A DNA stretch of 64,000 bases from Haloprofundus halobius. Lineage in GTDB: Archaea; Halobacteriota; Halobacteria; Halobacteriales; Haloferacaceae. Location of the stretch: contig NZ_CP083667.1 of assembly GCF_020097835.1 (NCBI RefSeq), positions 186,001-250,000 on the forward strand. Reading direction: 5' to 3'. The notes under the pieces are model-generated. The model had not been told where the DNA came from. It saw only the letters and a list, made by a program, of their open reading frames with translations, and made no database searches. Numbering within the stretch: the stretch's first letter is position 1; each line of letters begins with the position of its first letter. The position numbers were made by a program, and so were the translations under genes. Shown here piece after piece: positions 28,244 through 36,085 of the stretch.

Positions 28244-29403
28244 GCGACGACCCCGTCGTCTCGTTGCAGAACGTCGAAGTTCACTTCGAAAAGGAGCAGG
28301 GACTCATCGAGAGTTTCCGGTCTGACCCTGACGTCGTTCGGGCGGTCGACGACGTCTCGCTTGACATCGGGTCCAACGACGTCGTCGCGCTCGTTGGCGA
28401 GTCGGGATGCGGAAAGACGACGCTCGGCAAGACCGCCATCGGCGTCCAGCGCCCGACCGGCGGGAGCGTCAGATACCGCGGGCAGGACGTTTGGGACGCC
28501 AAAAGCGGAGGTGGCGAAATTCCGTTCGCCGAGATCCGTCGGTCGCTGCAGATCATCCACCAGGACCCGGGAGCCGCGATAAACCCCAATCGAACGGTGA
28601 TGAAGAGTCTCACCGCGCCGTTGAAGCGGTGGCAGCCCGAGATGGCGGCCGAAGACAGGCGCGCTCGCGTCCTCCGGATGCTCGAGCGCGTCGGGATGCG
28701 CCCGGCGGACGACTACGCGTACCGATACCCGCACCAACTGAGCGGCGGTGAGCAACAGCGCGTCGCACTCGTGCGTGCGCTGCTGATGAACCCGGACCTG
28801 ATTCTGGCCGACGAGGCGGTGTCGGCGCTCGACGTCTCGCTGCGCGTCGAGACGATGGACCTCCTCTTGGAACTGCAGGACCAGTTCGACACGTCGTTCC
28901 TGTTCATCTCGCACAACCTCTCGAATGCGAGATATCTGGCCGAGAAATCCGGCGGGCGAATCGGCATTATGTATCTCGGTCAGCTGGTCGAGATCGGCCC
29001 CGCCGACGAAGTGCTCGGAAACCCGAAACACCCCTACACGAAGGTGCTCCGCTGGGCGACGGCGGACGTCGACCCCGACGAGGCGATGGACGAAGCGCCG
29101 CCGATTCGAACCATCGACATCCCCGATCCGGTCGACCCGCCGTCGGGCTGTCGGTTCCACACGCGCTGTCCGGTCGGCCGGGAGGTGTGTACCCGACAGA
29201 GCCCGACACTCGAAGACAGCGGCGACGGAATCGAACGAGACTCCGACGGAACCGACGTCGACCGGGGTCACTGCGCGGCGTGTTTCCGGTCGGATCCCGA
29301 CCACGAGTACTGGGAGAGCGAACCGCTCGACGGGACCGACGAAGCGATGCTTGACCGAGCGAACCGGTCGACCAATTTCGCGACCGAATCAGATTCCGAG
29401 TGA
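28240..29403 (+). CDS. ABC transporter ATP-binding protein, DppF/OppF type
   Basis: A 387-residue ATPase. Walker A is GESGCGKTT, the signature is LSGGEQQR, Walker B is LILADEAVSALD and the switch His is in FISHNL. The C-terminal family extension with CRFHTRCPVGREVC ends in an acidic, non-conserved tail of about 60 residues. It overlaps the previous ATPase by ATGA and completes a full importer (binding protein, two permeases, two ATPases). Nine bases after its stop a small coupled ORF begins. Confidence 0.97.
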   Translation: MSDDPVVSLQNVEVHFEKEQGLIESFRSDPDVVRAVDDVSLDIGSNDVVALVGESGCGKTTLGKTAIGVQRPTGGSVRYRGQDVWDAKSGGGEIPFAEIRRSLQIIHQDPGAAINPNRTVMKSLTAPLKRWQPEMAAEDRRARVLRMLERVGMRPADDYAYRYPHQLSGGEQQRVALVRALLMNPDLILADEAVSALDVSLRVETMDLLLELQDQFDTSFLFISHNLSNARYLAEKSGGRIGIMYLGQLVEIGPADEVLGNPKHPYTKVLRWATADVDPDEAMDEAPPIRTIDIPDPVDPPSGCRFHTRCPVGREVCTRQSPTLEDSGDGIERDSDGTDVDRGHCAACFRSDPDHEYWESEPLDGTDEAMLDRANRSTNFATESDSE

Positions 29404-29412
29404 GACCAGAGG

Positions 29413-29571
29413 ATGAGTAGCACCGCAGTACCGGACCGGAACGCCTGGGTCCGACGGCGACTCGGTCGGCATCGTCAATCGTCGAGCGGGATGTTCACGA
29501 CCGTTCGGGCACAGCTCGGCATAGTCAGGGCTCGACTCTACCGGTCGGTGATCGGAGGCGAGTCGCCATGA
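29413..29571 (+). CDS. small basic protein (52 aa), coupled to the transporter operon
   Basis: The ATG lies 9 nt after the DppF-like stop, preceded by AGAGG as a possible ribosome binding site; the stop overlaps the next ATG (ATGA). The peptide is unusually basic for a haloarchaeon, with WVRRRLGRHR near residues 12-21 and VRARLYRSVIGG near the end, and one amphipathic or weakly hydrophobic middle. No family is recognised. It could be an accessory subunit of the transporter or a decayed gene; the precise junctions at both ends favour a real gene. Confidence 0.5.
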   Translation: MSSTAVPDRNAWVRRRLGRHRQSSSGMFTTVRAQLGIVRARLYRSVIGGESP

Positions 29572-29780
29572 GCTCGTTCTTCGGCTTCCTGTTCACGATG
29601 AACACCATCCTGCTGGTGTTGCTCGCGATCACCTTCCCCTTCACCGCTCCGGGATCTTCCGCGCGGGCGATCTCGTACCTGAGCTTCGCGATAATACTCG
29701 CGTCGCTCACGGGACTGACACTCTTTTCGGCCTGGAGGGGACGGCGCTCCAGCGATACCGACGATTCGGGGACGACGTAA
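29568..29780 (+). CDS. small two-helix membrane protein (70 aa)
   Basis: It starts at the overlapping ATGA. Two hydrophobic helices (residues about 3-26 and 34-54) are joined by a short loop (TAPGSSARAI), followed by a charged tail WRGRRSSDTDDSG. No family is known to me. It is the last gene of the transporter operon, translationally coupled to the 52-residue ORF. Small membrane proteins at the end of importer operons can be regulatory subunits, but nothing here proves that. Confidence 0.65.
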   Translation: MSSFFGFLFTMNTILLVLLAITFPFTAPGSSARAISYLSFAIILASLTGLTLFSAWRGRRSSDTDDSGTT

Positions 29781-29868
29781 TCCGGTCCGAGTCGCTTTCA
29801 CCGGCGCGGCCACGGGCCGTGGAACGTCCACCAAGTCGCAGGCTCCGCTTCTGTCTCCAACCACGTAC

Positions 29869-29918
29869 TCACTCGAATCTCGGCGACCGGCCGTCCAGAA
29901 ACGCGTCGACGCCCTCCG
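29869..29918 (+). repeat. 50-bp direct repeat, right copy
   Basis: It is the 3' end of the intact enoyl-CoA hydratase gene, matching 19783-19832 with one mismatch (position 5). It marks the right border of the 10-kb transport module. Confidence 0.85.
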
Positions 29919-30636
29919 CGTGCGACTCGGTCGCGTACGCCTGCACCTGGAGGTTCGCCTCGCGGTCGAGGCCGTCGCGGAACGGTCGACCGAGGTTCTC
30001 GTGGAGGCCGTGCTTTATCAGCGCGAGCGTCTCCGTCGGCTTCGACGCGAGCGTGTCGAGCAACTCGGCGACGGCGTCGTCGAGTTCTGCGGACCCGACG
30101 ACGTCGTTGACGAGTTCCATCTCCAGCGCCTCGTCGGCGTCGAACATCCGCCCCGTCATCGCCAACTCCTTCGCCCGTCTGAGACCGACCAACCGCGGCA
30201 AGAGGACGGTCCCACCGCTGTCGGGAACGAGGCCGACGTTGACGAACACCTCGCCGAATCTGGCTCGCTCGGCGGCGACGACGAAGTCACAGGCAGCGGC
30301 GACGTTCGTCCCCGCGCCGACCGCGTCGCCGTTGACCTTCGCGACGACGGGAAACGGGGCCGTGAGAATCGCCTCGACGACGGCGTTGAGCGTCTCCTGG
30401 ACTCGTTCGTACGCCTCCGCGGGCGTCTCGTCGCGGTCGCGCATCGCTTCGAGGTCGCCACCGGCGCTGAACGCCTTGCCCTCGCCGGTGAGGACGGCCG
30501 CCCGCGCGTCGTCGTCCGCCGCCGCTTCGAGCGCCTCGACCAGTTCCCGCGCCGTCGACTCGGTGAACGCGTTTCGCACCTCGGGACGGTCGAACGTGAG
30601 CGTCCACACCCGGTCGTCGACTTCGGTCCGTACCAT
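29869..30636 (-). CDS. enoyl-CoA hydratase/isomerase family protein (PaaG-like)
   Basis: A 255-residue crotonase-fold protein acting on CoA thioesters in the cytoplasm. The oxyanion-hole segments are GEGKAFSAGGDLEAM (residues about 50-65) and a later Gly-rich helix start. The active-site stretch NVGLVPDSGGTVLLPRLVG has Asp where classical hydratases have Glu, as in PaaG (ring-epoxide isomerase) and some enoyl isomerases, and the first catalytic Glu is not obvious. Hydration activity should therefore not be assumed. A TATA-like element at 30658-30667 supports the start. It is divergent from the thiolase/HMGCS-like pair, a CoA-ester neighbourhood. Confidence 0.9.
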   Translation of the reverse strand: MVRTEVDDRVWTLTFDRPEVRNAFTESTARELVEALEAAADDDARAAVLTGEGKAFSAGGDLEAMRDRDETPAEAYERVQETLNAVVEAILTAPFPVVAKVNGDAVGAGTNVAAACDFVVAAERARFGEVFVNVGLVPDSGGTVLLPRLVGLRRAKELAMTGRMFDADEALEMELVNDVVGSAELDDAVAELLDTLASKPTETLALIKHGLHENLGRPFRDGLDREANLQVQAYATESHAEGVDAFLDGRSPRFE

Positions 30637-30657
30637 GTGAACCCCTCCGAGCGGTCG

Positions 30658-30667
30658 GTGTTAAACG
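30658..30667 (-). promoter_or_regulatory. TATA-like box of the enoyl-CoA hydratase gene
   Basis: CGTTTAACAC on the minus strand, centred about 27 nt before the ATG at 30636. Confidence 0.45.
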
Positions 30668-30755
30668 TGGCTCCCGTCTCGTCGGAAGCCCGCCGAGACA
30701 CACGACGGCGTGCACCTCCTATGGTTTTTTCTCGCTCTCGGTCCCTTCTCGGGGT

Positions 30756-31931
30756 ATGACAGACGCGTACGTCGTCGGAGCCGGACAGTCGCCGTTCGGG
30801 TCGTTTCCCGACGAGAGCTACCGGTCGCTGTTCGCGACGGCGTTCGACCGTGCGACGGCGAGCGTCGACGCGGAACTCGACTCCGGGCGAATCGACGAGG
30901 CGTTCGTCGGCACCCTCGGCGTCGGCGGCCGACAACTCGGGCTGAGCGGACCGGCGGTCACAGAACACGTCGGACTCCACGGCGTCCCGACGACGCGTGT
31001 CGAGAACGCCTGCGCCGCCAGCGGCTACGCGTTCCGCAGCGCCGTCGCGGCGGTCCGCGCCGGACTGGCCGACGTCGCGTTGGCGGGCGGCTACGAGGTG
31101 ATGACCGACACGAGCTCGGACCACACGAAGTGGTGGCTCGGCGTCAGCGGCGAAACGGAGTGGGAGCGCCTCTCGGGAACGACGTTTTCCGGCGTGTACG
31201 CGCAGCTGGCGAGCGCGCACATGACCGAGTACGGGACGACGACCGAAGACCTCTCGCGTGTCGCCGTGAAGAACCACAAAAACGGCGCCCGGAACCCGAA
31301 CGCACACCTCGGCTTCGAGTGCTCGCTCGACGACGCGATGTCGGCACCGACGGTGGCGGACCCGCTGAACCTGTATCACTGCTGTCCGACGACCGACGGG
31401 GCGAGCGCCGTCATCGTCGCGAGCGAGGAGGTGGCCTTCGAACTCAGCGACGACCCGGTTCGAGTCGCCGGCATGGGCGCGTCGAGCGGCCACGTGGGGC
31501 TGTTCCAGCGCGACACGCTCACGAGTATCCCCGCGAGTCGTCGCGCCGCCGACGCCGCCTACGGGGAGGCGGGAATCGGACCGAACGACGTCGACGTCGC
31601 GGAGGTCCACGACTGCTTCGCCATCGCCGAACTCGTCGCGTACGAGGACCTCGGCTTCTGCGACCCCGGGAAGAGCGGCACACTGCTCCGCGAGGGCGTC
31701 ACCGACCCCGACGGTCGACTCCCGGTCAACACCTCCGGCGGACTGAAGTCGAAGGGTCACCCCATCGGCGCGACGGGCACCGGTCAGATCGTCGAACTGT
31801 TCGAGCAACTGCGTGGCGAGGCGCACACGCAGGTCGACGAGCCGCGATACGGCCTCGCGCACAACGTCGGCGGCAGCGGCGGCGGCGCGACGGTCCACCT
31901 GTTCGAGCGGACGAACGGGGGGGAGCGATGA
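30756..31931 (+). CDS. archaeal-type thiolase (acetyl-CoA acetyltransferase family)
   Basis: A 391-residue thiolase. The nucleophilic Cys is C86 in RVENACAASGYAF, the second-domain motif is EVHDCFAIAEL and the base His is H335 in GGLKSKGHPIGATG. Archaeal thiolases of this type condense or cleave acyl-CoA and work in a complex with a DUF35 protein and HMG-CoA synthase. Its stop overlaps the ATG of exactly such a partner, here an HMGCS-like/DUF35 fusion. A TTTTTT-type promoter element lies about 28 nt upstream. The direction (acetoacetyl-CoA synthesis or side-chain degradation) is not clear; the PaaG-like neighbour hints at catabolism. Confidence 0.92.
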   Translation: MTDAYVVGAGQSPFGSFPDESYRSLFATAFDRATASVDAELDSGRIDEAFVGTLGVGGRQLGLSGPAVTEHVGLHGVPTTRVENACAASGYAFRSAVAAVRAGLADVALAGGYEVMTDTSSDHTKWWLGVSGETEWERLSGTTFSGVYAQLASAHMTEYGTTTEDLSRVAVKNHKNGARNPNAHLGFECSLDDAMSAPTVADPLNLYHCCPTTDGASAVIVASEEVAFELSDDPVRVAGMGASSGHVGLFQRDTLTSIPASRRAADAAYGEAGIGPNDVDVAEVHDCFAIAELVAYEDLGFCDPGKSGTLLREGVTDPDGRLPVNTSGGLKSKGHPIGATGTGQIVELFEQLRGEAHTQVDEPRYGLAHNVGGSGGGATVHLFERTNGGER

Positions 31932-33364
31932 ACGCCATCGACGCCGTCGGCGTCGCGCTCCCCCGACTTCGAATTTCGACCGGCGAAATCGCCGACGCGT
32001 GGGGACGCTACTCCGGCGCTGGAATAGCGCAGAAGACCGTCGCCGCGGCGGACGAGGACGCGCTGACGCTCGGTATCGAAGCAGCCGAGTCGGCGTTCGC
32101 TCGCGGCTCAGTCGACCCGAACGGCGTCTCGACTCTCTGCTTCGCAACGACGACGCCGCCGCTCGACACCGAGGAAGTCGTCCCGCGACTCGTTCGCGCG
32201 CTCGGACTCCCGTCGTCGACGATGACGCGGACCTTCACCCAGAGCACGCTCGCGGGGACTGAGGCGCTCGACTCGGGTCTCGACGCCGACGGTCCCGCGC
32301 TCGTCGTCGCCGCCGACCTCCCGCGCGGCGACCCGGCGAGCGTCGACCACCCGTTCGGGGCGGGGGCGGCGGCGTTTCTGCTCGCAGAGACGGGGTCCGT
32401 CGAACGTCTCGGTTCGGCGAATCACGTCGACGAGTTCGCGGGTATCAGCTACCGCGAACGCGGTAGTGACGAACTGACTGGCCTCGACATCACCAGCTAC
32501 GAGCGAAACGCGATTCGCGAGAGTGTGACGAGCGCCGTCGAGCGTCTCGATACGGACGCCGGCGTCGACGAGTTCGAACTCTCCGCCATCGACGGCGCGG
32601 CGGTGTTCCAGCCCGACGCTCGGATGCCCTCGCGTGCGGTAACCGACCTCCCGATACCTCGCGACGCGCTCGCTCGCGGAACGGTCGTCGACCGAATCGG
32701 CGACGCGGGCGCGGCGGGCGTCCCGCTCGGTCTGGCCGCCGCGCTCGACGCCGCGGGCGACGACGACCGAACGCTCGCCGTCTTCGCCGGCAGCGGTGGC
32801 GGGGCGACGGCGATACTGTTCGAGGGCCACGTCGACAGCGACTTCGACGCCGAACTCGACGCTGGGTCCTCGGTCACGTATCCGGAGTACCTCCGCGAGC
32901 GTGGCTACCTCGGCACCGTCGACGTTGCCGGCGGCGGCGCGCACGTCAGCCTCCCGACGTGGCAGCAATCGCTCGACCAGCGCTACAGACTCGCGGCCGG
33001 ACGCTGCCCCGAGTGCGGCGCGCTCACGTTCCCGCCGGAAGGGGCGTGCCGAAGTTGCCACCGCGGCGTCGCGTTCGAGCGGGTCGAACTCTCTCGAACG
33101 GGCGTCGTCCGCGCGGTCACGTCCATCGGCCACGGCGGCGCGCCGCCGGAGTTCGCCGAGCAGCAGCGACGCGACGGCGCCTACGACGTCGCCATCGTCG
33201 AACTCGAACACGAGGGCGAGTCGGCGATGCTCCCGGCGCAACTGACGGACTCGGAGACGGGGACGGTCGAGGTCGGCGACGAGGTTCGCGCAGTCGTCCG
33301 GAAACTCTACGAGCAGGAGGGCGTTCCGCGGTACGGGGCGAAGTTCGCACCCGTCGAACGGTGA
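31928..33364 (+). CDS. HMG-CoA synthase-like protein fused to DUF35 zinc-ribbon/OB domain
   Basis: A 478-residue two-domain protein. Residues about 1-340 are an HMG-CoA-synthase/ketoacyl-synthase-like fold (starts NAIDAVGVALPRLRISTGEI, ends with FAGSGGGATAILFEGHV). Residues about 350-478 are a DUF35 module with a zinc ribbon (C360, C363, C374, C377) followed by an OB-fold. In archaeal HMG-CoA synthase the nucleophilic Cys precedes Lys-Ala-Gly-Thr; here that site reads STLAGT (S106, T107), so the Cys appears absent. The fusion may be a scaffold or substrate-channelling subunit for the thiolase, with which it overlaps by ATGA, rather than a true HMG-CoA synthase. Confidence 0.85.
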   Translation: MNAIDAVGVALPRLRISTGEIADAWGRYSGAGIAQKTVAAADEDALTLGIEAAESAFARGSVDPNGVSTLCFATTTPPLDTEEVVPRLVRALGLPSSTMTRTFTQSTLAGTEALDSGLDADGPALVVAADLPRGDPASVDHPFGAGAAAFLLAETGSVERLGSANHVDEFAGISYRERGSDELTGLDITSYERNAIRESVTSAVERLDTDAGVDEFELSAIDGAAVFQPDARMPSRAVTDLPIPRDALARGTVVDRIGDAGAAGVPLGLAAALDAAGDDDRTLAVFAGSGGGATAILFEGHVDSDFDAELDAGSSVTYPEYLRERGYLGTVDVAGGGAHVSLPTWQQSLDQRYRLAAGRCPECGALTFPPEGACRSCHRGVAFERVELSRTGVVRAVTSIGHGGAPPEFAEQQRRDGAYDVAIVELEHEGESAMLPAQLTDSETGTVEVGDEVRAVVRKLYEQEGVPRYGAKFAPVER

Positions 33365-33473
33365 GATCGCACAGATATCCGATTTCCGAGAAACGTACGT
33401 GCGCTCCGACGTGCGAGAGACGTCCGTCACCGAGAACCGACCCCCGGAAGGAGACGCAGGCGCTCGGACTGGG

Positions 33474-34436
33474 CTACCTCGCGGTCGTGTACATCAGCGG
33501 GACCCCGTCGATCCGGTCGACGCGTCCCGTCGACACCAACGCCGAGAGGTGCGCGGCCGCCTCGCCGGCACCCATCTTCACGTGGATACCGCGCATCTCG
33601 CCGAACAGTCGCGTGGCAACCTGCCACGGGGTGAGCGGACCGTCCGCTTCGAGACAGTCGCGCACCCGCCTCGTTCGCGTTTCGTGGTGAGAGAGAATCT
33701 CGTCGATGCGCGAGGTGAGCGACAGTTCCGAGCCGTGGCCCGGCTGCGCCATCTCCGGGAACTCCGACGCCACCGCGCGCGCTCGAAGCCGAAACAACGT
33801 CTCCCGATACGTCCCCAGCGGGTCGTCGACGCGGGTGTCGCTGCCGCCGACGTTGGGCGTGTACGTCGGCAACACCGCGTCGCCGACGAACAGAGCACCG
33901 TCGCTGCTCCCGTCACCGACCACGGCGAACGCGGCGTGCCCGAGCGTATGTCCCGGCGTGTGAACCACCTCGACGTCCGCAACGGTGTCGCCGTCGACGA
34001 GCGTCTCGACCGGATACGCGTCGGGCATCGGTGAAGGTTCGTCACCCTCGACTACTGCCTCGACGGTCTCCTCCGGAACACCCCACGTCGCCAGCCTCCG
34101 GGCGTCCCGTTGGACGCGCTCTCGCCGGGCGGTCGCGTAGTCGGTGACGAACGCTGCGTCGTCTTCGTGCATGTAGAGGGTCGCGCCGCTCGCCTCGCAG
34201 AGTCGGGGTGCGAGTCCCGCGTGGTCGACGTGCCAATGCGAGACCAGCACCGACGAGACGTCGGCGAGTTCGAGGCCGGCGTCCGAGAGGCCGGCGACGA
34301 GACGTTCCCACGCACCGTCGACCGAGGATCCCGGGTCGACGACGACGCCGCGGTCGGAGAGTAGATACGCGCTGTTCGTCCCCTCGGGACTGCCCTCGCT
34401 CACTTCGATTCGGTGGACTCGGTGGATTCGACTCAC
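33474..34436 (-). CDS. MBL-fold metallo-hydrolase
   Basis: A 320-residue metallo-beta-lactamase-fold protein. The metal motif HWHVDHAG is preceded by NSAYLLSDRGVVVDPGS, and later ligands are in HTPGHTLGH and VGDAVLP. Residues about 230-320 form a C-terminal helical extension (EILSHHETRTRRVRDCLE, then PLTPWQVATRLFG) typical of the MBL-plus-winged-helix hydrolases related to LACTB2. The substrate is unknown; relatives act on thioesters or RNA. It is transcribed alone, convergent with the thiolase operon and divergent from an MFS carrier. Confidence 0.92.
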   Translation of the reverse strand: MSRIHRVHRIEVSEGSPEGTNSAYLLSDRGVVVDPGSSVDGAWERLVAGLSDAGLELADVSSVLVSHWHVDHAGLAPRLCEASGATLYMHEDDAAFVTDYATARRERVQRDARRLATWGVPEETVEAVVEGDEPSPMPDAYPVETLVDGDTVADVEVVHTPGHTLGHAAFAVVGDGSSDGALFVGDAVLPTYTPNVGGSDTRVDDPLGTYRETLFRLRARAVASEFPEMAQPGHGSELSLTSRIDEILSHHETRTRRVRDCLEADGPLTPWQVATRLFGEMRGIHVKMGAGEAAAHLSALVSTGRVDRIDGVPLMYTTAR

Positions 34437-34571
34437 TCACCGAACGGCTACGTGCCGCCCGATGAAACCAGTACCGCCCGATGAAACCGGCACCGCCCGC
34501 GGGCCATCTTCGACCGTTCGGATTCTTCCGGTTTGCGCAGAGCTAACTGTCGGTACCGTAACTACCCCCAC

Positions 34572-35903
34572 GTGTCGTTCAGTTCGCTCCGGACGCTTCC
34601 GCGTGAGGCCTTCGTCGTCCTGAGTCTCGTGAGCGGGTCGCATCTGGTGAACCACATGTATCTCGTCCTCTTCCCGCCAATTCTCGGCGTGTTGGCGACG
34701 GAGTTCGACGTGACGCTCGCGACGCTCGGCTTCGCGATGGGCGCGCAGGCGTTCGTCAACACGGCGTTTCAACTTCCGTTCGGCTACCTCTCCGACACCT
34801 ACGACCGGACGCTCACGCTCGGCCTCTGTCTCGTGCTCGGCGGCGTCGGGACGCTAGTTCTCGCCGCGGCACCGACGTTCGAGTGGTTGCTCGTCGGGCA
34901 GGTACTCGTCGGCGTCGGGGTCGCCGGCCACCATCCGTCGCACTACCCGCTTCTCTCGGACGCGACGACCGAGACGAACCGCGGACGAGTGTTCAGCGTC
35001 CACGGCTTCGCCGGCAACGTCGGGTTCGCCGCGCCGCCGGTCGTCATCGTCGCGATAATGTCGGTCGCCGGTCTCACCTGGCGGCACGCCTTCGGAGCCA
35101 TCGGGGCGCTCGGGCTGGCGTACGCCGTCCTCGCGGTGTTCGTTTCGCTGCGGTACGTTCCGCGCTCGGTTCGCAGACCGAACCGCGTCGACGACGCGGC
35201 GGGAGCGGCAGCCTCGCCCGGGTCGACCGACACGACAGGGCCGACGCCCTCGCGGCGGGGGCGCGTCCGCGCCCAGGTCGCGACGTTGCTCGACTCGCCG
35301 AAGATCCTGGCGCTCGGACTGCTGGCGCTCGTCGCGTCGACGGCGATGTGGGGTATCACGTCGTTCATCGTCACGCTCCTCGAACAGGGGTACGGCGTCG
35401 AGTCGTCGACGGCGAGTCTCACGCTCTCGGTGATGTTCGGCGTCGGAGCGGTGTTCATGCTCGTCGGCGGTGACCTCACGGACCGGTTCGCGCCCGCACC
35501 GCTCATCGCCGTCAGCTACGCGCTCGTGACCCTGTTCGTCCTCCTGCTCGCATCGTTCGTCTTGCCTCCCCTCGCCGCGGTCTTCGCCGCCGTCGTCGGC
35601 GGGAGCGTGGGGAGTCTGAGCACCCCCGCCCGCGACAAACTGGCCGATATCCTCTCGGCCCGCGCCGACCTCGGGCGGAACTTCGCCATCGTCACCGTCG
35701 GAGTCATGGTCGGCAACACCGTCGCGCCGCCGCTTTTCGGCGTGCTCATCGAGACCTCCGGCTTCCGGGTCGGGTTCGCCTCCATCGCCGTCGTCGCGCT
35801 CGGCGTCGTCGGTCTCATCGTCGCCATCGTCGCGAAGTGGGGCGACGGCTTCAGTATCGGCGAGTCGTCGCCGTCGACTGACGCTGTGGATGTCTCCCGG
35901 TAG
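34572..35903 (+). CDS. MFS transporter
   Basis: About 443 residues from the GTG at 34572 (MSFSSLRTLPREAF). The upstream in-frame TTG would add 13 basic residues and is less likely. Twelve hydrophobic helices are visible; the inter-helix motif GYLSDTYDRT after TM2 is the MFS loop motif (G-x3-D-x3-R/K type). A hydrophilic central loop (about residues 205-240) contains DDAAGAAASPGSTD. GHHPSHYPLLSD in TM5 is typical of the fosmidomycin-resistance-like group. The substrate is unknown. Confidence 0.9.
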   Translation: MSFSSLRTLPREAFVVLSLVSGSHLVNHMYLVLFPPILGVLATEFDVTLATLGFAMGAQAFVNTAFQLPFGYLSDTYDRTLTLGLCLVLGGVGTLVLAAAPTFEWLLVGQVLVGVGVAGHHPSHYPLLSDATTETNRGRVFSVHGFAGNVGFAAPPVVIVAIMSVAGLTWRHAFGAIGALGLAYAVLAVFVSLRYVPRSVRRPNRVDDAAGAAASPGSTDTTGPTPSRRGRVRAQVATLLDSPKILALGLLALVASTAMWGITSFIVTLLEQGYGVESSTASLTLSVMFGVGAVFMLVGGDLTDRFAPAPLIAVSYALVTLFVLLLASFVLPPLAAVFAAVVGGSVGSLSTPARDKLADILSARADLGRNFAIVTVGVMVGNTVAPPLFGVLIETSGFRVGFASIAVVALGVVGLIVAIVAKWGDGFSIGESSPSTDAVDVSR

Positions 35904-36085
35904 ACGCACCGACAGAAATCCGGGGAACGACCGTCTCCGCGCATCTCTCCGACGGCGAGTGATGGTTGTGACTGTCTCTCTGGTCGTGCGTCTGTCTCTC
36001 AGACGGCGAGTTCCATGTTTGTGCGACTTACTCGTGTCGTGATGTACAACTGAACGTTGATTGTGCCGACGGTCGTACGTTCCGT

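Noticed and set aside
30156-32147. 663-codon leftward frame across the hydratase/thiolase region
   Set aside because: Arg-rich translation that spans parts of three recognised genes and their promoters.
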